The notes under the pieces were generated by a model. That model made no database searches and was not told the origin of the DNA. It was given only the letters and a program-made list of their open reading frames with translations. From the NCBI GenBank assembly GCA_015231515.1, contig JADGBM010000016.1:1-39788 (forward strand): a stretch of DNA of 39,788 nt, in the 5' to 3' direction. This stretch comes from Desulfobulbaceae bacterium. Its GTDB lineage: Bacteria; Desulfobacterota; Desulfobulbia; Desulfobulbales; VMSU01. The position numbers and the translations under genes were made by a program. Shown here one piece after another: positions 8,530 to 15,396 of the stretch; positions within the stretch are counted from its first letter, which is position 1; the number at the start of each line of letters is the position of its first letter.

Positions 8530-8799
8530 TTACTTAATTTTCAAGCGTTTTTTTACGTCAGCAAGACAAACTTCTCTACCTTCTTCCAGGTCAACCATTC
8601 CTTCCACAACCGCTTTCATAAAAGCCTGTTGTTCAACGCCAGCCTCGTAATCTTGTAACGCCTGGACAACAGCAACGCCTCGTCCTCTGCTCGTAAGAAC
8701 TACTGGCCTATGGACCTCTTGAACCTGCTTGACTATTTTGCCAGGATTCACTTTGAGAACGCTAACAGGGACAATATCTTCAGAAAATTTCGTATTCAT
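8530..8799 (-). CDS. Phd/YefM-type antitoxin
   Basis: An 89-residue protein with the Phd/YefM N-terminal DNA-binding domain: VPVSVLKVNPGKIVKQVQEV, then RPVVLTSRGRGVAVVQALQDYE. The acidic, variable C-terminal part (about residues 55-89) would wrap the toxin. Antitoxins of this family repress their own operon by binding the promoter with toxin as co-repressor. The ATG at 8799 is preceded by GGAGG. It is directly upstream of the ParE-like gene. Confidence 0.88.
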   Translation of the reverse strand: MNTKFSEDIVPVSVLKVNPGKIVKQVQEVHRPVVLTSRGRGVAVVQALQDYEAGVEQQAFMKAVVEGMVDLEEGREVCLADVKKRLKIK

Positions 8800-8837
8800 G
8801 TTCCCTCCTTTTACAGGTGCTGTTAATAGGTCTCATT

Positions 8838-9041
8838 TTAGCGCCTATATGTAGGGTTGTCAATTTGAATATATTTTTTGTATTGACTTTCTCTTGGTGC
8901 TCTGTTCCCATTTTTTACCAATTGTCTTTGCCGCGGGCTCGCCTTGTTTGGAGGGTCTCGTTTCGTCTCCCTCCAAAGGCCAAGATGCTCAAGAATCTTG
9001 TGAATAATCGGTTTCTCGGTGATAAAACTGAGAATCTTCAA
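8838..9041 (-). pseudogene. C-terminal remnant of an IS91/IS801-like transposase
   Basis: The open stretch reads KILSFITEKPIIHKILEHLG followed by LWRETKRDPP, which matches the tail of IS91-type transposases, where a CPxCGGxM knuckle is followed by an IxFIxxxxVIxKILxHLGLW motif. Here an in-frame TAG lies just upstream and neither the Cys knuckle nor the catalytic domain can be found, so only the last part of the gene remains. It marks an old insertion in this accessory zone. The 5' boundary given is only that of the open frame. Confidence 0.6.
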
Positions 9042-9206
9042 TTTCTATGGAGTAAGAACTTTTTCGGCTTTCGAGATAACCTCAAGTATAGAAAACATAT
9101 TTGAGATGCTCCCTGCTCTTTGTTCATCTTTTTATATAGATAACCATTCTGTTTTTGTCCCTATCGTGAGCTATGGCGTTCTCATTGGTCTGGGGTTATT
9201 TGGTAC

Positions 9207-9326
9207 TTATAAATTTTCAACTGGCAGACCAGCCTCTTTCCAGTCAGCGAAAATGGCTTGATTGATCTCCTTGTAAGAAAGTTTCATGAGTTTACGGTAG
9301 GCGTTGTAACTCCGCCCACCGGAGAA
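9207..9326 (-). pseudogene. 3' fragment of a rhodanese-like gene
   Basis: Thirty-nine in-frame codons read FSGGRSYNAYRKLMKLSYKE, then INQAIFADWKEAGLPVENL and a stop. SGGRS is the second half of the rhodanese active-site loop (CxSGGRS) and the rest matches the C-terminal helix and strand of single-domain rhodaneses. The codon that should be the catalytic Cys is TGA (9327-9329), and nothing upstream in any frame looks like the first rhodanese half; instead the transglutaminase gene ends 33 bases away. The simplest reading is a 5'-truncated relic. Confidence 0.6.
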
Positions 9327-9361
9327 TCAGGCCCGGCGTATATCGGCATGCCTTTCTCTGA

Positions 9362-10249
9362 TTACGGGGCATTGACATCGAGTATTTTTTTAAGGCTTTC
9401 TGTGTCGATCAGGCCATAGCCGGTATCTGTTTGCTGGTGAAAGGTTATGGTATATTTGAAATTGGCTGGATCGAGCCAGTCCAGTGTGGTCTCACCAGCC
9501 TGGGCAAAGGGGTACATCAGATAGTTAACAGGTTCTCCAGCTTGGGGCGGGTTCAGGATGAGATCGCGCCCTTCGCTCAGGCCGATACGGTAGGCGTCGA
9601 TGCCGCCCCAGAAGTATTTACGGTACTCTGTGGTCTTTGAATCATCGAGTTGCAGTTTTTCAACCAGCATCATCTTCCTGACATCGGCAGGGTCAATCGG
9701 GACCCAGCCATAACCAGGCAGATAGAACTCAGCCCAGCAGTGCTGCCAGGTGGTGATATCCTGAGTCTCCTTCTTTCCCATCCTGATTCCGAAAACCTAG
9801 CGGGCTGGAACACCTACGGCCCGTGCCAAGGCAATGTATATGGAGCTGATATCGGCGCACTTGCCACCCGGATCCTGGAGCAGCTGGCAGACATCGCCTG
9901 TGCCGCATCCCCTAGTATCAGGGTTGCGGTAGGTGTTCTCCACCGTCCAGTCGTAAATGGCTTTGGCTTTGGCAAGAACACCTTCCTTTCCTTTTGTTAT
10001 CGTAGCTGCCAACGATACTATCTGGTCATTAAAAGGCGCTAGGCCAGTCGGTGCCAGGTATATCGCATAATCTGCCGGATCCCAGGCCGCTTCTCTGGCC
10101 GGAAAATCACGACGTATCACCTCTTTCCCTTGTGGGTGGTGCGATAAATCAAAATCCATGGCCACTAGGCCGGAGACGGTGTTTGCCTGCGCCGGCGCTG
10201 TTATTGCCCAGAAGACAGCCAAAACTGTAAATGCAAATAAATTTTTCAT
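9362..10249 (-). pseudogene. Secreted transglutaminase-like protein, interrupted by an in-frame TAG
   Basis: Residues 1-22 form a signal peptide (ending APAQA). The transglutaminase core follows: GGKCADISSIYIALARAVGV with the catalytic Cys, WQHCWAEFYLPGYGWVPIDP with the catalytic His and Asp. Between them a TAG codon (9797-9799) sits right after GVPAR; the reading frame is unchanged and continues VFGIRMGKKET. One base change from GAG, CAG or AAG explains it. The ATG at 10249 has GGAG 11 bases upstream; a GTG at 10261 is also in frame. The gene is divergent from the LysR gene. Both halves look well conserved, so the break is recent, an error, or recoded. Confidence 0.82.
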
Positions 10250-10396
10250 GATATCTGACACTCCATTGTTAGAAATATAAAAGTACTATCTACCCTTTAA
10301 TGATTTTCTTCTTTTCTTTCATGATGAGCACGCTATATTAAAAGGAAATATTGATTAGTCAAATCGGTAATTTCTATCTATAAGGGGTCATCCATC

Positions 10397-11341
10397 ATGG
10401 ATATTCATCATCTGCGCATTTTTGCTGCGGTCTATCGTTCAAAAAGTTTTACAAAGGCTGCCCGAGAGACCAACATCTCTCAGCCTACCGTCAGTGAGCA
10501 CGTTAAAAACCTTGAAAGTGAGCTCGACTGTCGGCTCTTTGATAGGGTCGGAAAAACGATTGAGCCAACGGCTTCGGCCAGGAAGCTGTATCCAAAAGCG
10601 CTCCAAATTATTGATGAACTCTCTCTAATAAAAGCGGAGATAATTGGAGGAGAAAACGCTGTGAAGGGAGAAATTGTTTTTGGCGCTAGTACGATTCCAA
10701 GTACCTATATTCTCCCAGCCAAAATCAAACAGTTCCAAAAGATCTACCCTGATATCTTTTTTCAAATACGGATTGAAGATTCCTTGAGAATCAATCAGTT
10801 AATAATGGAAAACGAACTGTCCTGCGGCATTGTCGGTGCAAAAATTGAGACAAACTCGCTTCAATATGAACCGTTTTTTAAGGATCAGCTCATTCTTGTT
10901 GCTTCGCCCAAACTAATTCAAAAGAAAACTCTTCAGTTAAAAGAGTTGTCTAGGCTGCCATTTGTACTGAGAGAAAAAGGGTCGGGAACGAGAAAGTCGA
11001 TGGAAGAAAATTTTAAACGGATTGGCTTTGCAATTGATAAAAAACAGGTCGCGGCAGAATTCAGTTCAACAGCCGCCATTAAAGAAGCGGCAAAACATGA
11101 AATTGGTGTCGCGATTATCTCACAGATTGCTGTGCGTGATGAGTTGAAAAATGGCTCTTTGCGTGAAATTGCTATGCGAAATGAAAAAATGGAACGATAC
11201 TTTTACCTTGTTAGCCATAAGAACCGGACGCTCCCAACTCCGTATCTGAAATTCTGCCAATTCCTGAAACAGCAGAAATCTGAAACAAAATCGACCTTAA
11301 TCGGTGCTAAGCCATTGTCAGAAAATAACCTGGCCGTTTAA
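10397..11341 (+). CDS. LysR-family transcriptional regulator (selenium-metabolism-associated type)
   Basis: A 314-residue LysR regulator. Residues 1-60 form the winged HTH (FTKAARETNISQPTVSEHVK), and the rest the two-lobe effector domain, beginning GEIVFGASTIPSTYILPAKI. The phrase GASTIPSTYILP with SRINQL-like continuation and VGAKIETN is what I recall from the LysR subgroup tied to selenium metabolism, but that subfamily call is from memory. The last ten codons (KPLSENNLAV) lie inside a 35-bp sequence repeated at 7368, so the natural C-terminus may have been replaced. It is divergent from the transglutaminase gene across 147 bases and may control it. Confidence 0.85.
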   Translation: MDIHHLRIFAAVYRSKSFTKAARETNISQPTVSEHVKNLESELDCRLFDRVGKTIEPTASARKLYPKALQIIDELSLIKAEIIGGENAVKGEIVFGASTIPSTYILPAKIKQFQKIYPDIFFQIRIEDSLRINQLIMENELSCGIVGAKIETNSLQYEPFFKDQLILVASPKLIQKKTLQLKELSRLPFVLREKGSGTRKSMEENFKRIGFAIDKKQVAAEFSSTAAIKEAAKHEIGVAIISQIAVRDELKNGSLREIAMRNEKMERYFYLVSHKNRTLPTPYLKFCQFLKQQKSETKSTLIGAKPLSENNLAV

Positions 11342-11344
11342 GTG
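11310..11344. repeat. 35-bp direct repeat, right copy
   Basis: Identical over 35 bases to 7368-7402. This copy contains the stop codon of the LysR gene (TAA at 11339-11341) and encodes its last residues. The sequence between the copies holds toxin-antitoxin, gene relics and the LysR gene itself. Confidence 0.95.
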
Positions 11345-11358
11345 AGCCAGATGGCATA

Positions 11359-11412
11359 AGGAGCCGGAAGGTAGTGCATCATAAATAGCCCTGTTGGTTT
11401 TTAACGGCTCCT
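11359..11412. terminator. Inverted repeat between converging genes
   Basis: AGGAGCCG at 11359-11366 pairs with CGGCTCCT at 11405-11412 across a 38-base loop that includes a TTTTT tract. It lies between the ends of the LysR gene (plus) and the Cys-rich gene (minus) and may end transcription from either side. The left arm context TAAGGAGCCGGAA recurs in the hairpin at 30392-30457. Confidence 0.4.
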
Positions 11413-11659
11413 AACTCCTGAAATAGTTCTCAGAAACATAATAGGAGCATCCACTGCAAATGATCTTTCTGGTTGGGATGTCCACCTTTACTCCGTGATA
11501 GCGCAAGATCCTGCAGGTTGGATGGCTGCACAATGTATCTTTACGCTGCCAGCACGGGATGATTGTGTCTTTCCGGGCTGGACAATCCATTTTTTTACAT
11601 CCAATATGCTCGTGACATCTCATACATTCCACCCGCCGGTTATCAATATTTTGCTTCAA
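11411..11659 (-). CDS. Small cysteine-rich protein (CW-motif type)
   Basis: About 82 residues with ten cysteines. The order CMRCHEHIGCKKMDCPARKD, then TIIPCW, is reminiscent of the short Cys-rich module (C...C..xxCPA.....CW) found alone or at the ends of signalling proteins in Desulfobacterota. After it come LCSHPTCRIL and CSGC. A metal- or cluster-binding role is likely but unproven. The start is uncertain: the TTG at 11659 has no clear site, while an internal ATG at 11623 has GGTGGA in front and would still keep all but one cysteine. Confidence 0.6.
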   Translation of the reverse strand: MKQNIDNRRVECMRCHEHIGCKKMDCPARKDTIIPCWQRKDTLCSHPTCRILRYHGVKVDIPTRKIICSGCSYYVSENYFRS

Positions 11660-11993
11660 ACTATAAACTATGCGAAAAAAGTAAATGCGGTGAATTGTCG
11701 CAGTATTTTGTGGAACTCAGATAGTGGAAACGATTTTAAGAAAAGCTTCAATCTGTCGTAGGGCCGGAGAGGTGTTTAAACAGGAGCTGAAATCATTGAA
11801 AAGGCTGTGGGTGTAATTTTTTGAAATAAATGGTAACTGTTCGGGTGGTGCCACTAAAATAGGTACAATAAATGTTTTTTCTTTTTCACAGATGCCGTAA
11901 ACAGTTAGGTGTCACATCTGGAAGAAATAGTTTGAGTGCGTAGTTATTTCCGGTTTATCCGGATTAGGTTGTTTACTTAACATAGGAGTGACA
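11660..11993. other. Intergenic region upstream of the fdhD cluster
   Basis: No gene is seen. The stretch is AT-rich and carries a near-palindromic motif CGGTTTATCCGGATTAGG at 11951-11968, which recurs in related form at 13515-13542 (reverse, with an insertion) and at 17074-17090. The promoter of the small gene at 11994 should lie here. Confidence 0.5.
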
Positions 11994-12212
11994 ATGAGTA
12001 TGAAAAAAAAACCTGATTCTGGCTCGTCTTTAACTGATGAACAGAGGGGACAAGCCGAAGAACAACTGGTGAAAGCCGCTGAAGATGGTCGTGTGCAGTG
12101 TGCCAGTGCACTGGCAATTGCCCGGTCCTTGAAGCTCCCAAGTCGAGAGGTCGGGCAGTTGGCCGACGCGCTTGATCTGCGAATTTGCAAGTGTCAGCTT
12201 AGCTGTTTTTAA
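11994..12212 (+). CDS. Small protein with C-terminal CxCxxxCF motif, upstream of fdhD
   Basis: A 72-residue protein. After a charged start, residues 15-60 form helices (EEQLVKAAEDGRVQCASALA, then IARSLKLPSREVGQLADALD) that look like a small winged-helix or HTH unit. It ends LRICKCQLSCF, a Cys-rich tail. I recall similar small proteins ending in CQLGCF near formate dehydrogenase and molybdenum-cofactor genes in this phylum, but know of no experiment on them. The ATG at 11994 is chosen because AGGAG lies 5 bases upstream; GTG at 11988 overlaps that site. It precedes fdhD by 61 bases and is probably co-transcribed with it. Confidence 0.72.
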   Translation: MSMKKKPDSGSSLTDEQRGQAEEQLVKAAEDGRVQCASALAIARSLKLPSREVGQLADALDLRICKCQLSCF

Positions 12213-12273
12213 TACTGGATAATTTTTTCTCGAGCCTTGCTGGTTAGGCAAGGTTCCGTAGCGAGGTTCACTG

Positions 12274-13065
12274 ATGGATGCCGCAAGCGAGCTTCCAGTT
12301 ATAAAATTAGTAAATGGTCATGTTGAAGAGGTAGTTGACTTTATTGCCGTCGAACTTGCTTTTGCCTTGGTTGTTAATGGCAGGGAAATCGTCTCTCTGA
12401 TGTGTACGCCTACGGATATGGAGGCGATGGCGATTGGTTTTCTGCTCTCGGAGGGAGTGATAGTCGGCAGAGATTCCCTTGAATCTGTTACGGTTGACGA
12501 GAAGCGTTACTGGGTGTCGGTTAAGCTTAAAAATCTACCTTCTGATTGGAGTGAGCGGCTTAATAAGAAGACCATTACTTCAGGTTGTGGTCAGGGGGTA
12601 ACCTTTACTCAGGCTGCCGACCTGCGTGGTTATGGGGAGCGTAGAGACTCCCTGTGTGTGACTCTTACCCAGGTCAAACAGCTGTTCAAACAGTTTGGAC
12701 CCCTCTCAGGGCTATTTGACAAAACCGGTGGCGTACATAGTGCCGCCCTGGCCTCTCCCGAGGAGATACTTTTATTTTGTGAAGATGTTGGCAGGCATAA
12801 CGCCGTTGACAAGCTGATAGGGAAGGCTTTTCTTGCTGGGATTTCCGTCCAGGATAAAATTCTACTGTCCAGTGGCAGGATTTCTGGTGAAATAATGACC
12901 AAGGTTATTCGGAATCGTATATCAATTTTAATAACACGATCAGCGCCTACGTGCATGTCAATAAGCTATGGCGAAGATTATGGGGTGACGCTTATCGGAT
13001 TTGCCCGGGGTAATCGCATGAATGTTTACACGCATCCTCGGCGGGTTAATTTTTCTGGGGCGTGA
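12274..13065 (+). CDS. fdhD: FdhD, sulfur carrier for formate dehydrogenase activation
   Basis: A 263-residue FdhD. Diagnostic blocks are LMCTPTDMEAMAIGFLLSEG, TGGVHSAALAS, CEDVGRHNAVDKLIGKAF, LLSSGRISGEIMTKVIRNRI and GFARGNRMNVYT. FdhD passes sulfur from the cysteine desulfurase IscS to the molybdenum or tungsten bis-MGD cofactor of formate dehydrogenase. The cysteine loop reads TSGCGQGVTF: Cys105 is present, while the second Cys of the E. coli CxxC pair is replaced by Gly, a form I believe is common outside enterobacteria. A hairpin (CCTTGC/GCAAGG) lies just before the start. The tungstate transporter genes 10 kb away fit a tungsten or molybdenum formate dehydrogenase. Confidence 0.95.
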   Translation: MDAASELPVIKLVNGHVEEVVDFIAVELAFALVVNGREIVSLMCTPTDMEAMAIGFLLSEGVIVGRDSLESVTVDEKRYWVSVKLKNLPSDWSERLNKKTITSGCGQGVTFTQAADLRGYGERRDSLCVTLTQVKQLFKQFGPLSGLFDKTGGVHSAALASPEEILLFCEDVGRHNAVDKLIGKAFLAGISVQDKILLSSGRISGEIMTKVIRNRISILITRSAPTCMSISYGEDYGVTLIGFARGNRMNVYTHPRRVNFSGA

Positions 13066-13147
13066 GGTGGGTCTTACCTGAATGTTTCCTTGTCTGGAGC
13101 CCACCGGATTTTCAGTAACTGGTTCTGTCTGTTTCTTGAAGTTTTTA

Positions 13148-13176
13148 TTGACAAAAAATTCACCTTGCATTAATGG
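13148..13176 (+). promoter_or_regulatory. Probable sigma-70 promoter of the ferredoxin gene
   Basis: TTGACA at 13148-13153 is followed after 17 bases by TAATGG at 13171-13176. The -35 is perfect and the spacing optimal; the -10 is moderate. It lies 85 bases upstream of the ferredoxin ATG. Confidence 0.5.
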
Positions 13177-13260
13177 GTGATATCGTCTGAGCAAATAGTT
13201 TTGAGGCAGTTGCCAAAGTAACTGTTTCTGAAATTCATTAAATTTACGGAGGAAGTTACT

Positions 13261-13446
13261 ATGTGGGATGTACAGGTTGATAAAGATAAATGTAGTGGTG
13301 ATGAAGAGTGTGTAAACGCATGTCCAGCTCAGGTTTTGGAGATGGTTGATGGGAAAGCTGAGCCAGTGAATATTGACGAATGTCTTGGCTGTGAAACATG
13401 TGTTGAAGTTTGTCCTGAAGGTGCTATTACTGTGTCAGAGGACTAA
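13261..13446 (+). CDS. Dicluster ferredoxin with a CxxD cluster site
   Basis: A 61-residue ferredoxin with two cluster motifs. The second, CLGCETCVEVCP (Cys41, 44, 47, 51), is a normal [4Fe-4S] site. The first, CSGDEECVNACP, has Cys11, Asp14, Cys17 and Cys21: the second ligand is Asp instead of Cys. In ferredoxin III of Desulfovibrio africanus and in Pyrococcus ferredoxin such a site holds a [3Fe-4S] cluster or an Asp-ligated [4Fe-4S] cluster. The protein is an acidic electron carrier. The gene stands alone between a promoter at 13148 and a strong terminator at 13471; AGGAAG precedes the ATG. Confidence 0.95.
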   Translation: MWDVQVDKDKCSGDEECVNACPAQVLEMVDGKAEPVNIDECLGCETCVEVCPEGAITVSED

Positions 13447-13470
13447 TATTTACGCTGCATACTGTTGTTT

Positions 13471-13513
13471 GATAGGCCTACTTCCGGCTAGGAAGTAGGC
13501 CTATCTTGTTTTT
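13471..13513 (+). terminator. Strong intrinsic terminator after the ferredoxin gene
   Basis: GATAGGCCTACTTCC (13471-13485) pairs perfectly with GGAAGTAGGCCTATC (13491-13505) across a 5-base loop, followed by TTGTTTTT. It separates the ferredoxin gene from the following block. Confidence 0.95.
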
Positions 13514-13696
13514 ACCTAATCTGGATAAATCGGATAAACTGGAAATAAGTGCCTTGACGCTGGTCTTAACCACTTTAAACCAGACCGATCTCTAATTTTA
13601 TCGCCATAAAAACACGAGATAAGCGCAGACTTCGATATTTCTTGCACATAGATTAACGACAATATACTACACCCTTAAAGTTTCTCCGGAGCCGCT

Positions 13697-14128
13697 GTGT
13701 TTCGAAAATTTAAGCCCGGGGTTTCCCTCCGGACACATCACATTGTTGCCGCATCAATATGGAGTGGGGTTGGCCTCATGTTATTGTTCAGGGGTGGGTT
13801 ATATCTCATTGAGACAAGAAGCCAATGGGTTCTTGTTCTTGCAGTTGTTATTGGCACCTTAAAATCACTGTTTATTCTTGATAAATCGGCTAGAAAAAAT
13901 CTGGAAAGAATTTCTGTGAAAAAAGACGGCGCCTGCCTTGGCGGTGTATACTCTGTGAAGATGTGGGTCATGATTCTGGCGATGATCATCATGGGGAAAT
14001 TACTCCGTAGTTCTGGGCTTCCTGCTGAGCTCATCGGAGGTCTTTATGCTGCTATAGGTTGGGCACTGTTATTTTCAAGCCGTCTATTGTGGGTTTACGT
14101 GAAGAAATTCTCGGCCTGTGGTAATTGA
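13697..14128 (+). CDS. Conserved membrane protein of unknown function
   Basis: A 143-residue integral membrane protein with four predicted membrane segments, around residues 16-35, 43-60, 85-102 and 110-130. A soluble loop between segments two and three contains SARKNLERISVKKDGACLGG, and the third segment carries SVKMWVMILAMIIMGKLLRSSG. The pattern RI..KKDG.C.GG..S.K.W resembles a conserved family of small bacterial membrane proteins, but I know no function. The start is GTG at 13697, with CCGGAG 6-8 bases upstream. It runs into the alr gene with little or no gap. Confidence 0.75.
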   Translation: MFRKFKPGVSLRTHHIVAASIWSGVGLMLLFRGGLYLIETRSQWVLVLAVVIGTLKSLFILDKSARKNLERISVKKDGACLGGVYSVKMWVMILAMIIMGKLLRSSGLPAELIGGLYAAIGWALLFSSRLLWVYVKKFSACGN

Positions 14129-14138
14129 TAGTACACTT

Positions 14139-15290
14139 ATGACCACTATGACCACACATACTGATTTGTATAATACAGTTTATATCGACTGTGCCGCCCT
14201 ACAGCATAATTTTCAAGCCTTACAGGCCGTGGTCACCCCTCGGGTGCGGTTGCTGGCAATGGTTAAATCTGATGCCTACGGGCATGGCCTTGTTCATTCT
14301 GCCAAGGCGTTGTCTGAAACAGGTGCTAATGCTTTTGGTATTGCTGAGGTGGATGAGGGTGTGGCTTTGCGAGAGGCAGGGATTCAGGGAGATATCTTTG
14401 TCTTCCTGGGTTCATACTGTTTTGCGGAGCTGATTGAATATGGCCTAACCCCTGTTGTTTTTGACTTGAACAACATCCGGGCCTTGTCGGCTTACGCCGA
14501 AAAACGAAACACCACCGTTGCTGTCCACTTGAAAATAGATACAGGTATGGGGCGGCTTGGTGTAATGCCCGACGAAATTTCTTTGTATATTGACGAAATT
14601 ACTAAACTGCCCGGGGTATCACTTGCCGGGGTGTTGAGCCATTTTCCCATGGCCGATCAGCCTGACTCTCCGACCACGATGAACCAGAATGTTCTTTTTG
14701 ATCAAGAGTGTGACAATTTAAACTCAAAAGGAGCTTTTTTACCTAAAGGCACTTATCATATTGCTAACTCTGCGGCACTCCTTAATTTTCCTGAAACGCG
14801 ACATCAAATGGTGCGTCCAGGTATTTCTCTGTATGGCTGTTATCCGTCGGTTGACCCAGCGCTCCGAAACGTAGTGTCGTTGAAGCCGGTAATGTCCTTT
14901 GCGACGAAAATTGTTCAGCTCAAGACGGTGCCTGCAGATTATGGGGTAAGCTATGGGCATCTTTCCAGAACAGCACGTCCCAGCCGGCTGGCAATCTTGC
15001 CGGTGGGTTATGCCGATGGCTATCTTCGGAGTCTGACCGGCAAGGCCTCCGTAATTGTCAGGGGGCAACGGGCCCCTGTCTGTGGTAGAGTTTGCATGAA
15101 CGCAACAGTTGTTGATGTTACCGATATCTCAGCTGCTGAAGTGGGTGACGAAGTTGTCCTGATGGGTTCCCAGGCATTTGCAGATCATTCGGCCGTGATA
15201 ACTGCTGATGAAATTGCCGGGTGGATGGAAACTATTAACTACGAGGTGCTTTGTCTTTTTGGCAATAGCAACCAGCGAATTTATCGCTGA
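14139..15290 (+). CDS. alr: Alanine racemase
   Basis: A PLP-dependent racemase making D-alanine for peptidoglycan. RLLAMVKSDAYGHG contains the lysine that holds PLP, and DYGVSYGHLSRT contains the catalytic tyrosine of the C-terminal domain. Other family blocks are HLKIDTGMGRLGV, LSHFPMADQPDS, ANSAALLNFPETRHQMVRPG and CGRVCMNATVVDVT. Length (383-390 residues) is typical. The start is uncertain: ATG at 14139 or 14148, or a GTG at 14118 that would overlap the preceding gene; none has a strong ribosome-binding site. A hairpin (GGTTGAC/GTCAACC, 15303-15326) and the octamer repeat follow the gene. Confidence 0.93.
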   Translation: MTTMTTHTDLYNTVYIDCAALQHNFQALQAVVTPRVRLLAMVKSDAYGHGLVHSAKALSETGANAFGIAEVDEGVALREAGIQGDIFVFLGSYCFAELIEYGLTPVVFDLNNIRALSAYAEKRNTTVAVHLKIDTGMGRLGVMPDEISLYIDEITKLPGVSLAGVLSHFPMADQPDSPTTMNQNVLFDQECDNLNSKGAFLPKGTYHIANSAALLNFPETRHQMVRPGISLYGCYPSVDPALRNVVSLKPVMSFATKIVQLKTVPADYGVSYGHLSRTARPSRLAILPVGYADGYLRSLTGKASVIVRGQRAPVCGRVCMNATVVDVTDISAAEVGDEVVLMGSQAFADHSAVITADEIAGWMETINYEVLCLFGNSNQRIYR

Positions 15291-15344
15291 GGCCATATGA
15301 TTGGTTGACTGGAGAACTGGTCAACCTCCTATTGTGTCACCCAG

Positions 15345-15392
15345 TTAACCAATTAACCAATTAACCAATTAACTAATTAACTAATTAGCCAA
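15345..15392. repeat. Octamer tandem repeat directly upstream of argS
   Basis: Six 8-bp units run head to tail: TTAACCAA three times, TTAACTAA twice, TTAGCCAA once. The array ends 4 bases before the argS ATG and occupies the place where a ribosome-binding site would be. A related stretch sits at 37002-37026; CCAGTTAACCAAT is shared exactly in reverse orientation. Confidence 0.95.
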
Positions 15393-15396
15393 CCAA

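Noticed and set aside
8817-9104. Plus-strand open frame of 95 codons
   Set aside because: It is the antisense shadow of the transposase tail, whose minus-strand reading matches a known family.
9321-9355. Bacterial SECIS element after the TGA in the rhodanese fragment
   Set aside because: The hairpin apical loop begins about 8 bases after TGA, closer than in known bacterial SECIS elements, and there is no upstream coding part.
7368-11344. An integrative element with attachment sites at the 35-bp repeats
   Set aside because: No integrase or relaxase gene, and no tRNA or other typical target at either copy; kept only as an unexplained repeat pair.
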